Assembly (NCBI GenBank): GCA_001586965.3
Contig: LUCW03002228.1
Location: 62,501-100,000, forward strand
Origin: Sphaeroforma sirkka
Taxonomy: Eukaryota > Opisthokonta > Ichthyosporea > Ichthyophonida
DNA: 37,500 nucleotides
Direction: 5' to 3'
A program made the translations under genes and the position numbers. A model generated the notes under the pieces. That model saw nothing but the letters and a program-made list of their open reading frames with translations. It was not told the DNA's origin and made no database searches. Positions 12,166 through 24,956 of this stretch are shown piece by piece (the first letter of the stretch is position 1; every line of letters starts with the position of its first letter).

Positions 12166-14887
12166 GACATGTGTAATATGCATGATATTGAATGATATAC
12201 ATATAAGTGTACATACATGTACATATATATGAATATATATATATATATAGAATATATATATATATATAAATATATATTAGAGAGAGGAGGAGAGGGTTAA
12301 ATATATGCAGAGGGTTTTTTTTGTTTGTATATATATATATATATATATATATAAATATGCGTACTTTTACTCGTTTATACATATATGCCACAGGATACTT
12401 GTGATATTAATCTGGTAATCAAGGTTTTGTTCGCAACTTATACCAGTGTCATGTTTTTGAAAATCGAAACCCATCTAAGTGGTACAGTTGAGTGCGTTTA
12501 CACAGATGTCGACTTTCGGTCGTTTGTATGTTGCTTTGTATCGATCCGTCATTGTTCATTCTTCTCCATACTACAGAAACGACTGGGCATCCCCGACGAC
12601 AAGATTGCGAAGATGAACGAGACGATGTCATACGAGCACAAATGGCAGTTGTTGCAGCAAAATGAAAGCGACAAACAGAGCAGCCGGCATGTAAGTTAAC
12701 GTGCAGTTTCAGTGTGCGCGTGCAAACGAATGGACTCAATACAGACCGTGTGTACGAGTCTGTAATACAGTATTGAGAGCTCAATACTGAGTCAAAAGAT
12801 CCCACTAGACATGTGTGCAGAAAAACCACTAAATCTGAACCCTGTTTATCGGTGTGCATGTACACGTTTACCCGATTTCGTCTGGTACGAGAGTTTTCGT
12901 CGGCAGTCGCCATTCAAAACTATCGTGCCAGGATACACGCTTGTCTTAAGTTAAATATGGTTGTGTAGTGTGGGGTGTTTGTTACTGTCCCTGTATATTT
13001 TGCGCTTTCACAGCCCGTGGTATGCTATGCAGCACTCCAGCTTCGTACACTCACAGTCACGACGCACCTTCTAACTGAAGATTGACACGAAGCGAACGCT
13101 GTGTATAAATAGGGCTTTATGCCATATGTGTGTTGCATACTCTCTCCCACTGAGTGTAGAAGAAATTGCCTGTCTGGAGTGTACGTATGTCTCTGCACGA
13201 GTGTATTGTATATCTCCATTTCACGAGTATAGGTCTGATTGATTGCCGCGGGTAAAATATAAGCGACTTGCAATGTGTGCTTGGGATACTACCTGTTTTA
13301 AATAGAGAAACATCATCACCTCCAAAGTTCAGCATACCTGTATTTCCATTTGTACCATTCTCTGACGAGCATACCTATACCCTCGATACTAAAACCTGAA
13401 CCTTATCCTCCGTTTAAAACAGGTCAGAGATACCGCCGATAGAGCCGAGCGATACGTAGACTTTCTATCCGCCGATCTGTCGCTGGAAATGCTCAGTTCG
13501 ATGCGTGTTGAATTGGGGAATAAGCGGCTGGCGTGGGTCATCTCCTTTATCGAGGCAGGTGGCATGCGAAAGATTTTCAATATACTCACAGGCTTGGCAA
13601 CGGGACAGGACAGGTATGTTTAGTGTGTTGTGGGGAATGTTCTGTCTGATTAAGGCCCTTTTAATGGCCTTAGTCGTTCAGGTAAATTCTTGCTTTTTTA
13701 TCTTCTCTTTCGAGAATCATGGTCTAGTATGGTTATCGATCTCATCGATAGCGCTCTGACGAGCACAGGTGGAATTAAGGCCCGCAATGCTGCTCGATGG
13801 GGTGAGATATACGTAACAGACAACGCGAAGTCTTATCAGTCCAGCGGATAGCAGACGAGGCAATGGAAAGCCTTGTGCGTACATATGCTCGTTGAGAGAG
13901 GCATTTCTACACTACGCAAAAACCATATCAATCTGAAACGGAGACGTTTGTATGGCTCTGTTTCAGATCCTTGCGGTATTCTTGTAAAGTGCTGGAATTC
14001 CTCTCCAAAGTGTGTGTACCAGCACGAGGGGGTTCATTGCTTCGGTTGATATCCCTTGGACTGTGAAGTGACTGCCTTGGCCTTTGCATATGTTACACTC
14101 TATCGAGCGGCACTCTTTATTCATCATTTGCGGGTTTTAAATTTGCTTGTGTTTTTTTTGGAGCGTTATTGATAAAAGAAAGTAAGGTTGTATGTAAAGT
14201 GATGTCTCGTATAGATAGCATGAGTTATACTAGAGTTATACAAAGTCATGCAAAGTCTATCGTCTTATAAGTGCGTGTATCTAGTATGTTTTGGTCAACA
14301 CAACTCGTACAGACACTTACTGTACACTCGAAGGCTGGCCTCTGCTGCAAAGTATTAAGCAACTCGACCATCAGACCTCCTCATATCAATATTGTTAGGT
14401 GCAGTTTATAGTGCAAGTGTGTGTGTGTGTGTGTGGGCGAGGGGTTTTCGAGATGGAATAAAGCTTGAGTCATTTTGCAACGACACCGAATTCCCAGTGT
14501 GAATAATCCGCTAGAACCCTTAACAAATCACTATCAGACATCCACAGCCACACTTGGCAATAAATTTTTGGACTATAGTGATAGTTGCACACGCCCAGTG
14601 TGCTATAGTGCTGCAGTCGCATCATTGCAATTTTCACCGCTCAGCATAACCGCTTGTATCCTCTTCGCATACTCAGAGACACTCCGGAAACGGGTCAGAA
14701 GATGTACGAGTTCTTAAAAGGTCTACGCTCGTTGCTAAATGTGGAGAGGGGCATGTTGAGTCTGCTGGTGGATGCGGACAATAAGGAAGATGACAAAGGC
14801 GTTTTAGCCATCGCGTTGGTATGACATATTTTGATACATGCTACAGAATCTGTATACCAGCGCACCCACACACACGCGCACACACAA

Positions 14888-14940
<53 letters not shown>

Positions 14941-15778
14941 CATATATATATATGTGTACGTATATGATAGTTCATTACAATTCTGTTGAAGTGTGGAAAA
15001 ATATAGTACGTTTGCTTGTGACTGCATTGCTAAGTTGCATAAATAGTACAAGGGCACGTGAGTGTGGGCAAATTTTTTGGATTTGTCCGCAGGCGGAATC
15101 GGATAACTCCCTTAGCACCAAGTATGACAGAACAATGAAATGTATCCTCCGTGTTCTGGTATATTTGTTGCTGTTATTTCATATATGACACAAAATCCGT
15201 CTTTACGTCTTTAGACCGAGAGAGAGCCGCGCTAAGCATTGGAGAGAGCTCTAACAAGTACTGCTGGCTAAGGAGATCAACCACATCCTCGTCATAGTGC
15301 ACAGTCGTAGTGCAGTGATTGCTACGTCACTATTCTGGATCAGTTCTAGTGCGCGTACCGGCCACTCTCTATATTGGAGTGCCCATACTTGCTATAATCA
15401 TGTACTCGTACTTGCCATATCCATGTATTCATATTTGCCATAACTATGTACTCATACTTGCTATATCCATGTATTTTTCCAACGACAGTGTCTTGATAGC
15501 TGTGACGTGCGGGTAAAGAAGAATGTCCTTGAGTTGCTGGGCGCTGTGTGCTGTCTAGAAGGCGGTCACCGACAAGTGCTTCAAGGTAAGGCTTACACCT
15601 ATAGTCAGATTGGCATCTTTTGGTAAATTGACACTTGGCAGAGTGATATGCAAGTATGTCTGCTACGCCTATTGAAGAAGGCAATGCCTTGACCAGATTT
15701 AATAGCACGCTGCTGACCACGCGGTAAAGGGCCGTTCTCGTTGGATGTGTGTTTTCTTATGTTTGTATGTCTATATAC

Positions 15779-15809
<31 letters not shown>

Positions 15810-18800
15810 TAGACTTCTATTTAAAGCGAATACTCACTTGTTGTCTACAGCATCTTGGCGTAGCTGTGATACCGCTGCAAAACATCTGAATATCATATGT
15901 CACACATAACTCAGTGGTTGGTTCTTTGTGGTCAGAAATGTATGGCATATACGCGTGAGTGATTTGTGCTTTGTGTTTAGTAACATATGCATCAGTCTAT
16001 AGCGTAGTGTCTTTGCAGTTTTGTCGTACAGTTAGCGGGCGGTGACATAGGGGTTCTGATACAAAGTGTTATGCTGAGTCGTTCTTCTCACATCGCATTC
16101 CTATTCAGCATTCACGGATCTGAAGCAAATCCGAGCGGAGAAAGCCAGATTCCAGATATTCATGGCCAATTTTGCGAGTGCGGCATCGCAACTGGAGGTA
16201 AGATTCATTTTTTAGCGCATATGCGCGGCCTTTCATTAGGCCTCGTGGTTCCTTTCTACCTACGTGGTGCGATTTAATCTACACACCAATGTGCATGGCA
16301 CACACAAGGCTGGTATTTTGTGCCTGGCCAGTTGGTATGAGTTGTCGAGCGTTCCGGAAAGCACCGAGACGAACCTTTGCAGGCGACGCCAATAGTGCGA
16401 CAGCAATGCCTTGCCATCTCGATACAATACATTGTACACCACACCACACCAGTTCCTTTGCCAACGGCTAGTCGTCACACATCTCAGAGGCACCCACAGG
16501 TGGAGAGGGAGCTCTTCCACTACCTCATAGACCCCAATGAAGTCTAGTATCATGTCTACCTCACGCGGGCCGAGTCTTCGCATCATGTATGACATGGCAC
16601 TCACAGACGATACTAGGTTGCCTACCTTGAGCTGTGCGAGATCCATGTACACGACCCGCGTTCGCTAGCTGAGCCACTTTATACTGACATAGAAGTGGCT
16701 GACTTTATTCTAAACGCATTCATCAAGACGACAACCGTACGCTCGGAGGACCAATGACAGAGCACGTCCATGCTCACAGCCAGCAAATCCATACACACTC
16801 AATCCGTTAAAACCCGACTTTAAACCGACTTCACCATTCACACCCAACCCATTACCAACCATCTTTACCTGATTTCACCAATCCCGAGCACAGCTGAAAG
16901 ACTTCTGTAAGGCGTATGCGGACGTGTGCCTCACCATGGCCCAGTTTCTCAACGCGTTAGTCAACTCGCCGTCCGATCTGCTCTTGCGTGTACACGTGCG
17001 CACAGAACTGACTGAGCTCAGACTGGGCGGCACACTGGCGGTGAGTGTGGTCGTCTGATTGTCAGGTGGCCTGTATTGTGGTGTCTTGTGGTGTGTTACG
17101 TAGTGTTGTATTGTGGCGTGTTGTTGTGTGTCGTGTAGTGTTGTGTTTTAGTGTGTTGTGGTGTGTAGTATTACTATTTGTTACTATTTGCTAACCCGTG
17201 CGTTCATTGTGGCATGTATTCTTTGTAGCGTGTGTTGTAGCATATATCGTTTGCGTAGGTTCTCACACTGAAATGTGTGGTCCTGATTTCTCCCTGAAGA
17301 GTGTGTGCCTGGATGGGTATATGCTTCCTGTTGTTGGGTTGTTGGCTGTGGTGGTCTATTCTGCATGTGCATCTGTGATTGGCTGTTGTGTACTATCTGT
17401 CAGCCGAGTGTGTTGTACTATGTATTGTGTGTTTTCTTTCTCGCATACATTTTTGATTCTACGCCTTCCTGTGAACCTGTTTCTGAGACCTTCTCAGAGT
17501 GTAGTTAGGTCTGTCTCCTGGCGCTTTAGTGCTTAAGTTTGTATGGTTTTGGCGTCATTCATTGTGCGTAGGAGTGTACATCGTTCTTTTAACCGATGAC
17601 TATAAGTCTTTATCAACGGGACTATTGTACGTTTTCATATATAAACGGCTGTTTTCGTATTCATATATCAACAGGGACTGTTTTACGTATTGATATATCA
17701 ACGAGACTGCTTAACGTTTCGATATATAACGGATTTTTCTGTTCCATATATTATCGCGACTGCTTTACGTATTCATATCCCAGCGCTTCATTCATCGCCT
17801 GGACTGTGCACACGATCGCTCACAATTCGGACGCGTTCTGTGTATATTCAGATGTGTCCCTTATTTCTGCACCAATCTTTACTTCTTTCCATCCAACAGC
17901 TGATTAAGAAGCAGAACCAAACCATCGGCAACAAGAATCTGGATTTCCACATCGTCAAATTCGAACGCCACGCCGAGGAGGACAGGGTATGAGTTGCTTA
18001 CCGAGATCAATTGTAGCTTCGATTGGTGTAGTGCGTGCTTCAGCAGTATAGGTGATGTGTCTTTGCGTCAACATATTAGATTGTTATAGTGCATACGCCA
18101 GCTGTATAGGTGGTGTGTGTGTAGGGGTGGATTGCCCATTGTCTTTGCGTAAACGTAATATTGAATGACAGATGCCTATAAGTCTAGCTAAGTTTGTGGT
18201 TTATGTTGACTCTGGTAACCATCGTTGTGTGTAAACATTTTCGCCGTGGTACATAACCAGACTTGGTGTGGATCTCACACCCTGGACAAATAGGTAGTTC
18301 TCAGAGGTACGAAGCATGACCCGTGCAGTGCTCGGCGCAAGTACCATAAACCCTAACCCTATAACCCTGTAACCCTAAAACCCAAATCGTACACCCTACA
18401 GGTTCAGCTGAGTAACAAGTACATAGACGCAGACACCTCAGATAGTCTCTCCATGTTCACGGCTATCAACGAGAAGTGCCTCAACACCCCGCGTTCAAAC
18501 CGTAAGTGCCCTAACAATGCACTTTAACACGAGCTGTGCGCGTACACACTTGCTCGGCAGGTAGACCCGTGTGTGTGTAATCACAGTGTCATTGTGGTGT
18601 AGGTATATGTACCCGTCTAACAAATTATGGGTAATCAGAGTGCCACTGTGGTGTGGGCTGGATTGTCGTCGGTCACGACTAGTCATAGGGTTAGATTCCT
18701 GCTTTAACGAAGGGTCTCTCTCTCCTGCGGAGTGCTGGCCTGTAAGGGCGCTAAGCAATCGCATAAAGCCCTTCTGCACCATTGGGTATGAAGTGGAGGT

Positions 18801-19632
18801 ATACGTTGATACTGCGACCTATCAACCAACCACTCGCAGCACACGTCCGATTCAACTATCAACCAACCACATATGCGCACCACAAGTAACAGACAAGAGC
18901 CGAACACTCACTGACTGTACCATGCTTAATGATCCATGTAGTGACCCACCCATTGCTTCTTCTCGCACTGTGTTCAATGATCGACGTATCTACCTATTCC
19001 TCACTCTCGCACCATGTTTCATGATCTATGTATTGACCTACCTTTTCCTTCCTCTCACACCGTGCAGGTGGAAGAAGGTGCTGCAAGACCTCACGCTGAT
19101 TCCCTACGCAGACCCGCACGCGTGTCCGCTGTATATGCAACTGATTGGCAATATCATCTCCGCTGTTGTACTGCAGCGTCCCCATGCGGCCGACCCCGAC
19201 TTTCACCTGAACTGGAAGATGGATGTCTCGGAGATGACCAAGGCCTTGGAACACGAGAAGGAACTCGAAATGGAGAAGGTGAGTATACGGAAACAAACCA
19301 CCGGGAGAGGACAAGTTGTGTGCTCTACCGTGCATGCACTCAAAGGAAAGGGCCTATGCTCTGCTGTATTTGCTACAAGTTAGTACCCTCACTGGGAGTA
19401 GTGTACTTAGTCGGAGCATAAGAATCTCTACGCATATGTTCATCGGCTCAACATCGATTCACTTATTGTCATATACAGGCTAAGACTCAAGAACTACACA
19501 AGGATCTAGAATACCAAATGAATGCCTTCGACGGCAAGATGCGCGAGGTGCAGAGTGCCCTCGCCGGTGAGTCTCTGTGGCCCACGTGGCTGAGCGGAGA
19601 TCTAGAGAAGGCCAAGGTGTGGGTTTCATGAG

Positions 19633-19665
<33 letters not shown>

Positions 19666-22600
19666 TATACATATATATATATATATATATTGAGTTTAAC
19701 AAGTATTTGTTAAGGAGTACATGGCTTAGTATATAACGACAGATTATACACGATGGAATGTGTAGGAGATCAGATATATGGGCTTTGTTGTGTGCAGAGG
19801 TGATGTTCGTCCGATAGTATCTAGCTGCGATGTTTCTATTTGAGAAAGGAGTTTCTATTGTGCAAGCTGTCCTATTTGAAGCCAAGGCGTGTAGATACGT
19901 ATAAATATTTGAGGTGGCTGTCAGAGCGAATGTCAATCAGACAGTTATTTGTGTATGAAGGGCAGTCTTCATACCGGATGAAAATTTACGAAAATAATGA
20001 TGCACGGCCAAGACGTTTGTTCAATGGGACCGGTGTACCATGACTTGATGTGTGATCGGTATATAATCGGCTTTGAAATGGTTATTATGGTGTTTAATAT
20101 ATTCCTTCTGAATGCGTGCATTCCGTTCAACACTGCTAGCAGAATTGAAATGCTTACATGGCATGCGTGGCAGTTTATATTACACAGTGTACTCAGCCGC
20201 TGCAATGTGACCTGTAGCCACCGCAGTTCATCGTTCTCACACTAGTCACCTCCCTGATACGTTGCATCCCGATCGTTTAGGATTTTAAACCCAAGACACG
20301 CCGCTTCGCGTTCCACTAATACCGAACTTTCGCTCCTGAAAAACAAAAACAACTCACACTTTGGACCGTGACACCACCTCTTATCACAGCTGCAAAACGA
20401 GCGCGTCAAACAGGGCCTGGATCCACTCACAGGCGAAAAGATGGGTGAGAATGCCACAGATGGCTCTGAAAAGAACGACTCGGCCGACTCCTCCACAGTC
20501 GCAGGTGGCGCTGGCGCGACAACCAACTCCATAGGACCTCTGGGAGCACCTGGGGGTATGTGCTGTGTGATGTGCTACTGAAGGAGTGTGGGGTGCTGGC
20601 TGAGTGCATCCATGCATGTTTGTGTCATATCCGTCGCTCTAGTATTTGCTTGTTTTTGATGTGTTCCTGGTTGAGTGTGGGATGCTACTATTGTCCCCTC
20701 AGATGTCGTGACTTGTTTCTACCTGCGTACATATCTATTTGTTTGCGTGGGTGTGTTGGGCTCGCACAGGATGATTCTTTTGTAGAATGTTTTACTCATC
20801 TGTCATGCCACACCTATGTATCAGCGCTAGTACCGGTCTCTCGTATGCACTCAGCACTGATTGGCCCTCTCAATTGCTCGTGCGTGGTGACTCCTTGACC
20901 AGTGTATCAGACATGCCTAAAAATACCACCAAGGCGGTATTGGATACCTACTAATAGCTACTGGACTGAATGTGGCATAGCCACAGTAGGTTTACCGTAT
21001 CCATAGTAGGTATACCATAAGATTGATGTGCAAGTGCAATTGCCAGTCAATTGGTACTGTTGGATCGCCTTCACTTCATCTCCCCCCCCACACACCCCCC
21101 TGAGTAGGCATTTATCCTCCCTCTCATTCACCCATCTCTCCACAGGCGCCATACCACCACCGCCGCCCCCACCCGGAGGTGAGTCTATCCGTAATCGTCT
21201 CTGATTGCAGCTATTTAGCTACACACTGTCTGATATGCGACTGAGTCTGTTGTTGGTGTTTAAACTCTTTAACGTTGAATGCTCCGAAGTGCATCACAAC
21301 ATCGCAGCATGGTGCCGTGTGTTGACACACACATACACTTTTCTCTCCGTGCGCTTCTACTGGGCTTTTGTATACACATCTGCCTTTACGGCTCGTATTC
21401 AAACTGTCCTTTGCGATTATTTCTGAACTCAACTCCTACAGACCAAATCAATGTACTTTGCTCACATATCTTCTCATCTCACACTTTCAGCACCGCCACC
21501 GCCGCCGCCGCCGCCACCGGGGATGGCTGTGCCACCACCACCCCCACCACCCCCAGGAGGTATGCTAGCAGACACGCGTGGAGTGTGTTTATATGTGTAG
21601 GTATTTATATGTTCGGATGGTGCACACGCGTGAAGTGTGTAAATATGTGTAGGAATTTATGTGTTTGGATGGTGCACACACGCGTGAAGTATGTGTCGTT
21701 GTGTATGTGTATATGTTTTTGGATGGCGATACACCTGTTTCTACCCAGTCATTTTCATGTACGGGTCGACAGGTGAGATGGACAACAGGTACCCTTCAGT
21801 GATTGTCCACTACTAACTCCAATAGCGAGTTGTCGGTGTTCTTGTTCTCCGGTTGAAGACATGAGCCTTTCAAGTACCCACACCAAAGGACCGTTACCTT
21901 GTCCTAACACCACTCCGGCACAATAGGGCTTAGCGTTTTGGGGTTTTAATGCGTTGTGTAAGCTCATACCTACTTCATCTCTCTGTTAACCCGCAGGCGG
22001 TCCACCACCACCTCCTCCGCCCCCTGGAGGTATGTATATTGCATGTGTGCGTGTGTTGGTGTGCCCGCCCCACGCGAAGTATAGTATATATTTGCAATTG
22101 CTATATCTGTATTGCATAATATACCCAGACAGTCGGAGGCCAGGCACCATGGAAATGTGGTCACGGCATTGGGTGTGGTAAGCGGATGACAATACTCCCC
22201 CCATCAACCACATGTAGCAAAACCCTGAACCTTGATTCCCCTATTGCCATTGCTGCACGCACAGGTGGTCCTCCTCCCCCTCCACCACCGCCCGGAGGTG
22301 CACCAGGGCCACCGCCACCCTCAGGCGCACCCAAAGCCATGGCTGGCTTTACAGCCGTGCCCAAGAAGAAGCGCATAGAGCCCACGCAGAAGCTCAAAGG
22401 AATCAATGTGAGTTCGGATGTCTTGGATTGGGTTGGGTTGGGTTGGGTTGAGATTCTTACGAGCTGACAATGTGTGATTGTTTGTGTGTGTGTGTGTGTG
22501 TGTGCGTGTGTGCGTGTGTGTGTGTGTGTGTGTATGTGCGTATGTGTGTGCGTGCGTGTATGTGTGTACATGTGTGTGTGTACGTATGTTGGCGTGTGTG

Positions 22601-24833
22601 TCGGAGGATGTGAAGACATGTCATGGCCCAATGCTGTTCTATGCCATACCCCGTTATGAGCCAACCCAGACAAAGAAAACATACAAACCCACTGAGTAAA
22701 TGGCTTGTATAGAGGTGCTACTGGTTTAAAGCAATGGCCTGTTTGGGCATGCACCTATAAACCATCCACAACGTCTGTCGCCGACAGTTATCGCCTATCC
22801 AATAGAATCGTATTCTCACCTGCACGTGCTGCCCGTTAGACTGTGAGTTCACTGTATGGGTAAAACTTAAACTCACATCTCACAGTGGACCAAAGTGCCG
22901 TACAGCAAATTGGAAGGGACAATCTGGAAAGACGTGGACGATGAGAAAGCATTGCAGAAGATAGACAAGACCGACTTTGAAAGCCGCGTCAAAGTAGTCG
23001 AGTTCAAGGGTATGACTAAAGCCTTGCATCACTCAGTGGCCGAGGCTTCTATAATATTTGGCGTTTCCCGACGTCTTAACCACGCATATACATTCAATGT
23101 AGTGACTTGTTATTGCAAACACCTTTTCATGGTACTAGATGTAGTGGTTTGTCAATATAGAGACTTCTTCATGGTACTAGAGGTAGTGACATGCTAATAT
23201 AGAGATCTTTTTATGGTACAAGATGTAGTGGCTTTTTAATATAGAGACCTTTTCACGGTACAAGTCATCTGTGCATGTTGCGTGTGGTGTCGGATGCCTG
23301 CATCTAACTTCGCCACCTGGATAGAGCACTTCGAAACCGCGGCTCAACACAAATAAGAAAATACAAGGGGTGCATGGTTATCGTATTCTTCCATCGGACC
23401 GTTTGGGTCCCAAGCCCAGTAGCCTCCACTCCAATACACACTCCCTGTACATTCTTTGTAGTATATGTACATTCACTAGTGGAACCATCGACCTTTACAT
23501 CTGAGCTCGACTCCATTGCAACCCAATGACACATAGAGCCTCACACATACTCGTGCACCTCCCCGGTACAACTCGGAACTATACAGAGGGCAACATCGAC
23601 CTGTATTTCCGGTGCAAAGAGGACGCGGGTGTCCCAAAATTATACTACTGTCCGCTTTCTGAGGAAGAGGTCAAGGCACACCAAAAGAAGAATGGACAGG
23701 GCAACCCGCCCAGAAGTATGTGAGGCACACACGTAGACATAGATGTAAGCAGCTGTGTTTGTCAGTGCAACTATGAGGCTATCTCGTCGTATCATTCGAA
23801 GGTTTGCGACCACATACGAGTGTCTGCGGAGACCCTCTTGCACACTGTATGGTCTCATTGGTGGTGGCTGTGTGTGAGTTGTCGGTTTGATCTGCGTTCC
23901 AATTGTGTTGCACTTCTGCAGTACGGTTTAACCTCGATTGCAATCGCCGTAGCAACAGGTCAGTGCTGTTGTTTTATGTCTTGCTCGAGAGACGAACGGG
24001 GTACAGATGCGCTGCCAGGCCTAGCCAATAGCCATGCGTCTCAAAACAATACAGACGCACACTGACTTGGTTAATCTATTCTCACGCTTTGTATACGTAT
24101 ACGCTCTGTCATATGAATCCTCGTAGGGAAAGCGGGCGACAATAGAGTAAAGGTTCTCAAAGACACAGCCGAAGTCACTCCAGTGAATACCCCAGGCACT
24201 TCTCCCACAACTGCCAAGGCAGACGGCTTGAAGACTGAGCTCGAATCCACACTGGAAGGTGCACCTGAACCCACAGAAAAGGACCGGGACACCAAACGCA
24301 CCTGGATGAGTGCGGAGATGAAGCCCAGTCAGCTGACAGGGTTCTGCGCACCGGCATGGTGGCATGTGCGTATCAAAGGACACATGGTTAGAGTGAAGTT
24401 CGTCACGGGTAACCCAGCTTCCCAGGCCACTGAGGTGAGTGATATCCTTCCCGTGTCATGTCACACTTTATGCGATGATAGACTATAGGGGCATGCGATT
24501 GCGAATGTACTCATTAGGCTGGTTAATTGACCCATACATTCACTGGTTTAACCCGTACATGTACAGTTATATGTACGAATCCCTTCCTGCTTTGCCAATT
24601 AACACATCTGTCGTCTCACCACAACCTAAGTGGCGGCTATGCTGACATCGTAACTTGTTCGTATAATTTTTGTACTGCAGAGCAATGTCCAACAATCCGA
24701 CAAGGAGCGACGGATGTCCGACAAAATCGGACGACTACCATGCTACAATGTCTACACAGTACCATCAAAGGGGGTGTACCTAGTGCAAGACGGCACCTTG
24801 CGGGTCAAAGGTACGGAAGGGTGCAGGCTTTAA

Positions 24834-24871
<38 letters not shown>

Positions 24872-24909
24872 GTATATGTATATATGTATGTATATGTATA
24901 TGTATATAC

Positions 24910-24956
<47 letters not shown>

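Larger units (their letters stand above)
10597..12576 (+). other. Formin intron 1, microsatellite-filled
   Basis: A 1,980-base intron (GTAAGT...CTACAG). It holds a CA run at about 10766-10827, then TA runs and AT-rich low-complexity sequence to about 12360. Only the last 200 bases look like ordinary sequence. No gene is supported in it; its Tyr/Ile open frames are microsatellite artefacts. Confidence 0.85.
12577..19278 (+). other. Formin GBD/FH3 exons
   Basis: Exons: 12577-12690, 13423-13613, 14677-14818, 15093-15158, (one unresolved), 15489-15585, 16109-16197, 16894-17040, 17900-17986, 18402-18501, 19068-19278. Landmarks are KRLGIPDDK...KWQLLQQ (GBD), [49 protein letters not shown] and [15 protein letters not shown], which line up with the armadillo-like Rho-binding and DAD-binding region of FMNL and DAAM formins. 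In that family Rho binding here releases DAD autoinhibition. The model lacks about 19 residues between 15158 and 15489, and the 18501/19068 junction does not match in phase. Confidence 0.85.

Noticed and set aside
13636-13682. [11 protein letters not shown] stretch as an extra FH3 exon
   Set aside because: It resembles the IKALMN motif, but there is no matching acceptor, it would break the phase between the exons at 13613 and 14677, and the MKCILRVL exon already fills that role.
18571-19067. Long open frame continuous with the exon at 19068
   Set aside because: The upstream part has no formin similarity and a clear CGTGCAG acceptor precedes the conserved part, so it is treated as intron.
22161-22754. 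197-residue - strand frame with Gly and Thr-His runs
   Set aside because: It is the antisense of the FH1 polyproline exons and of a GT microsatellite.
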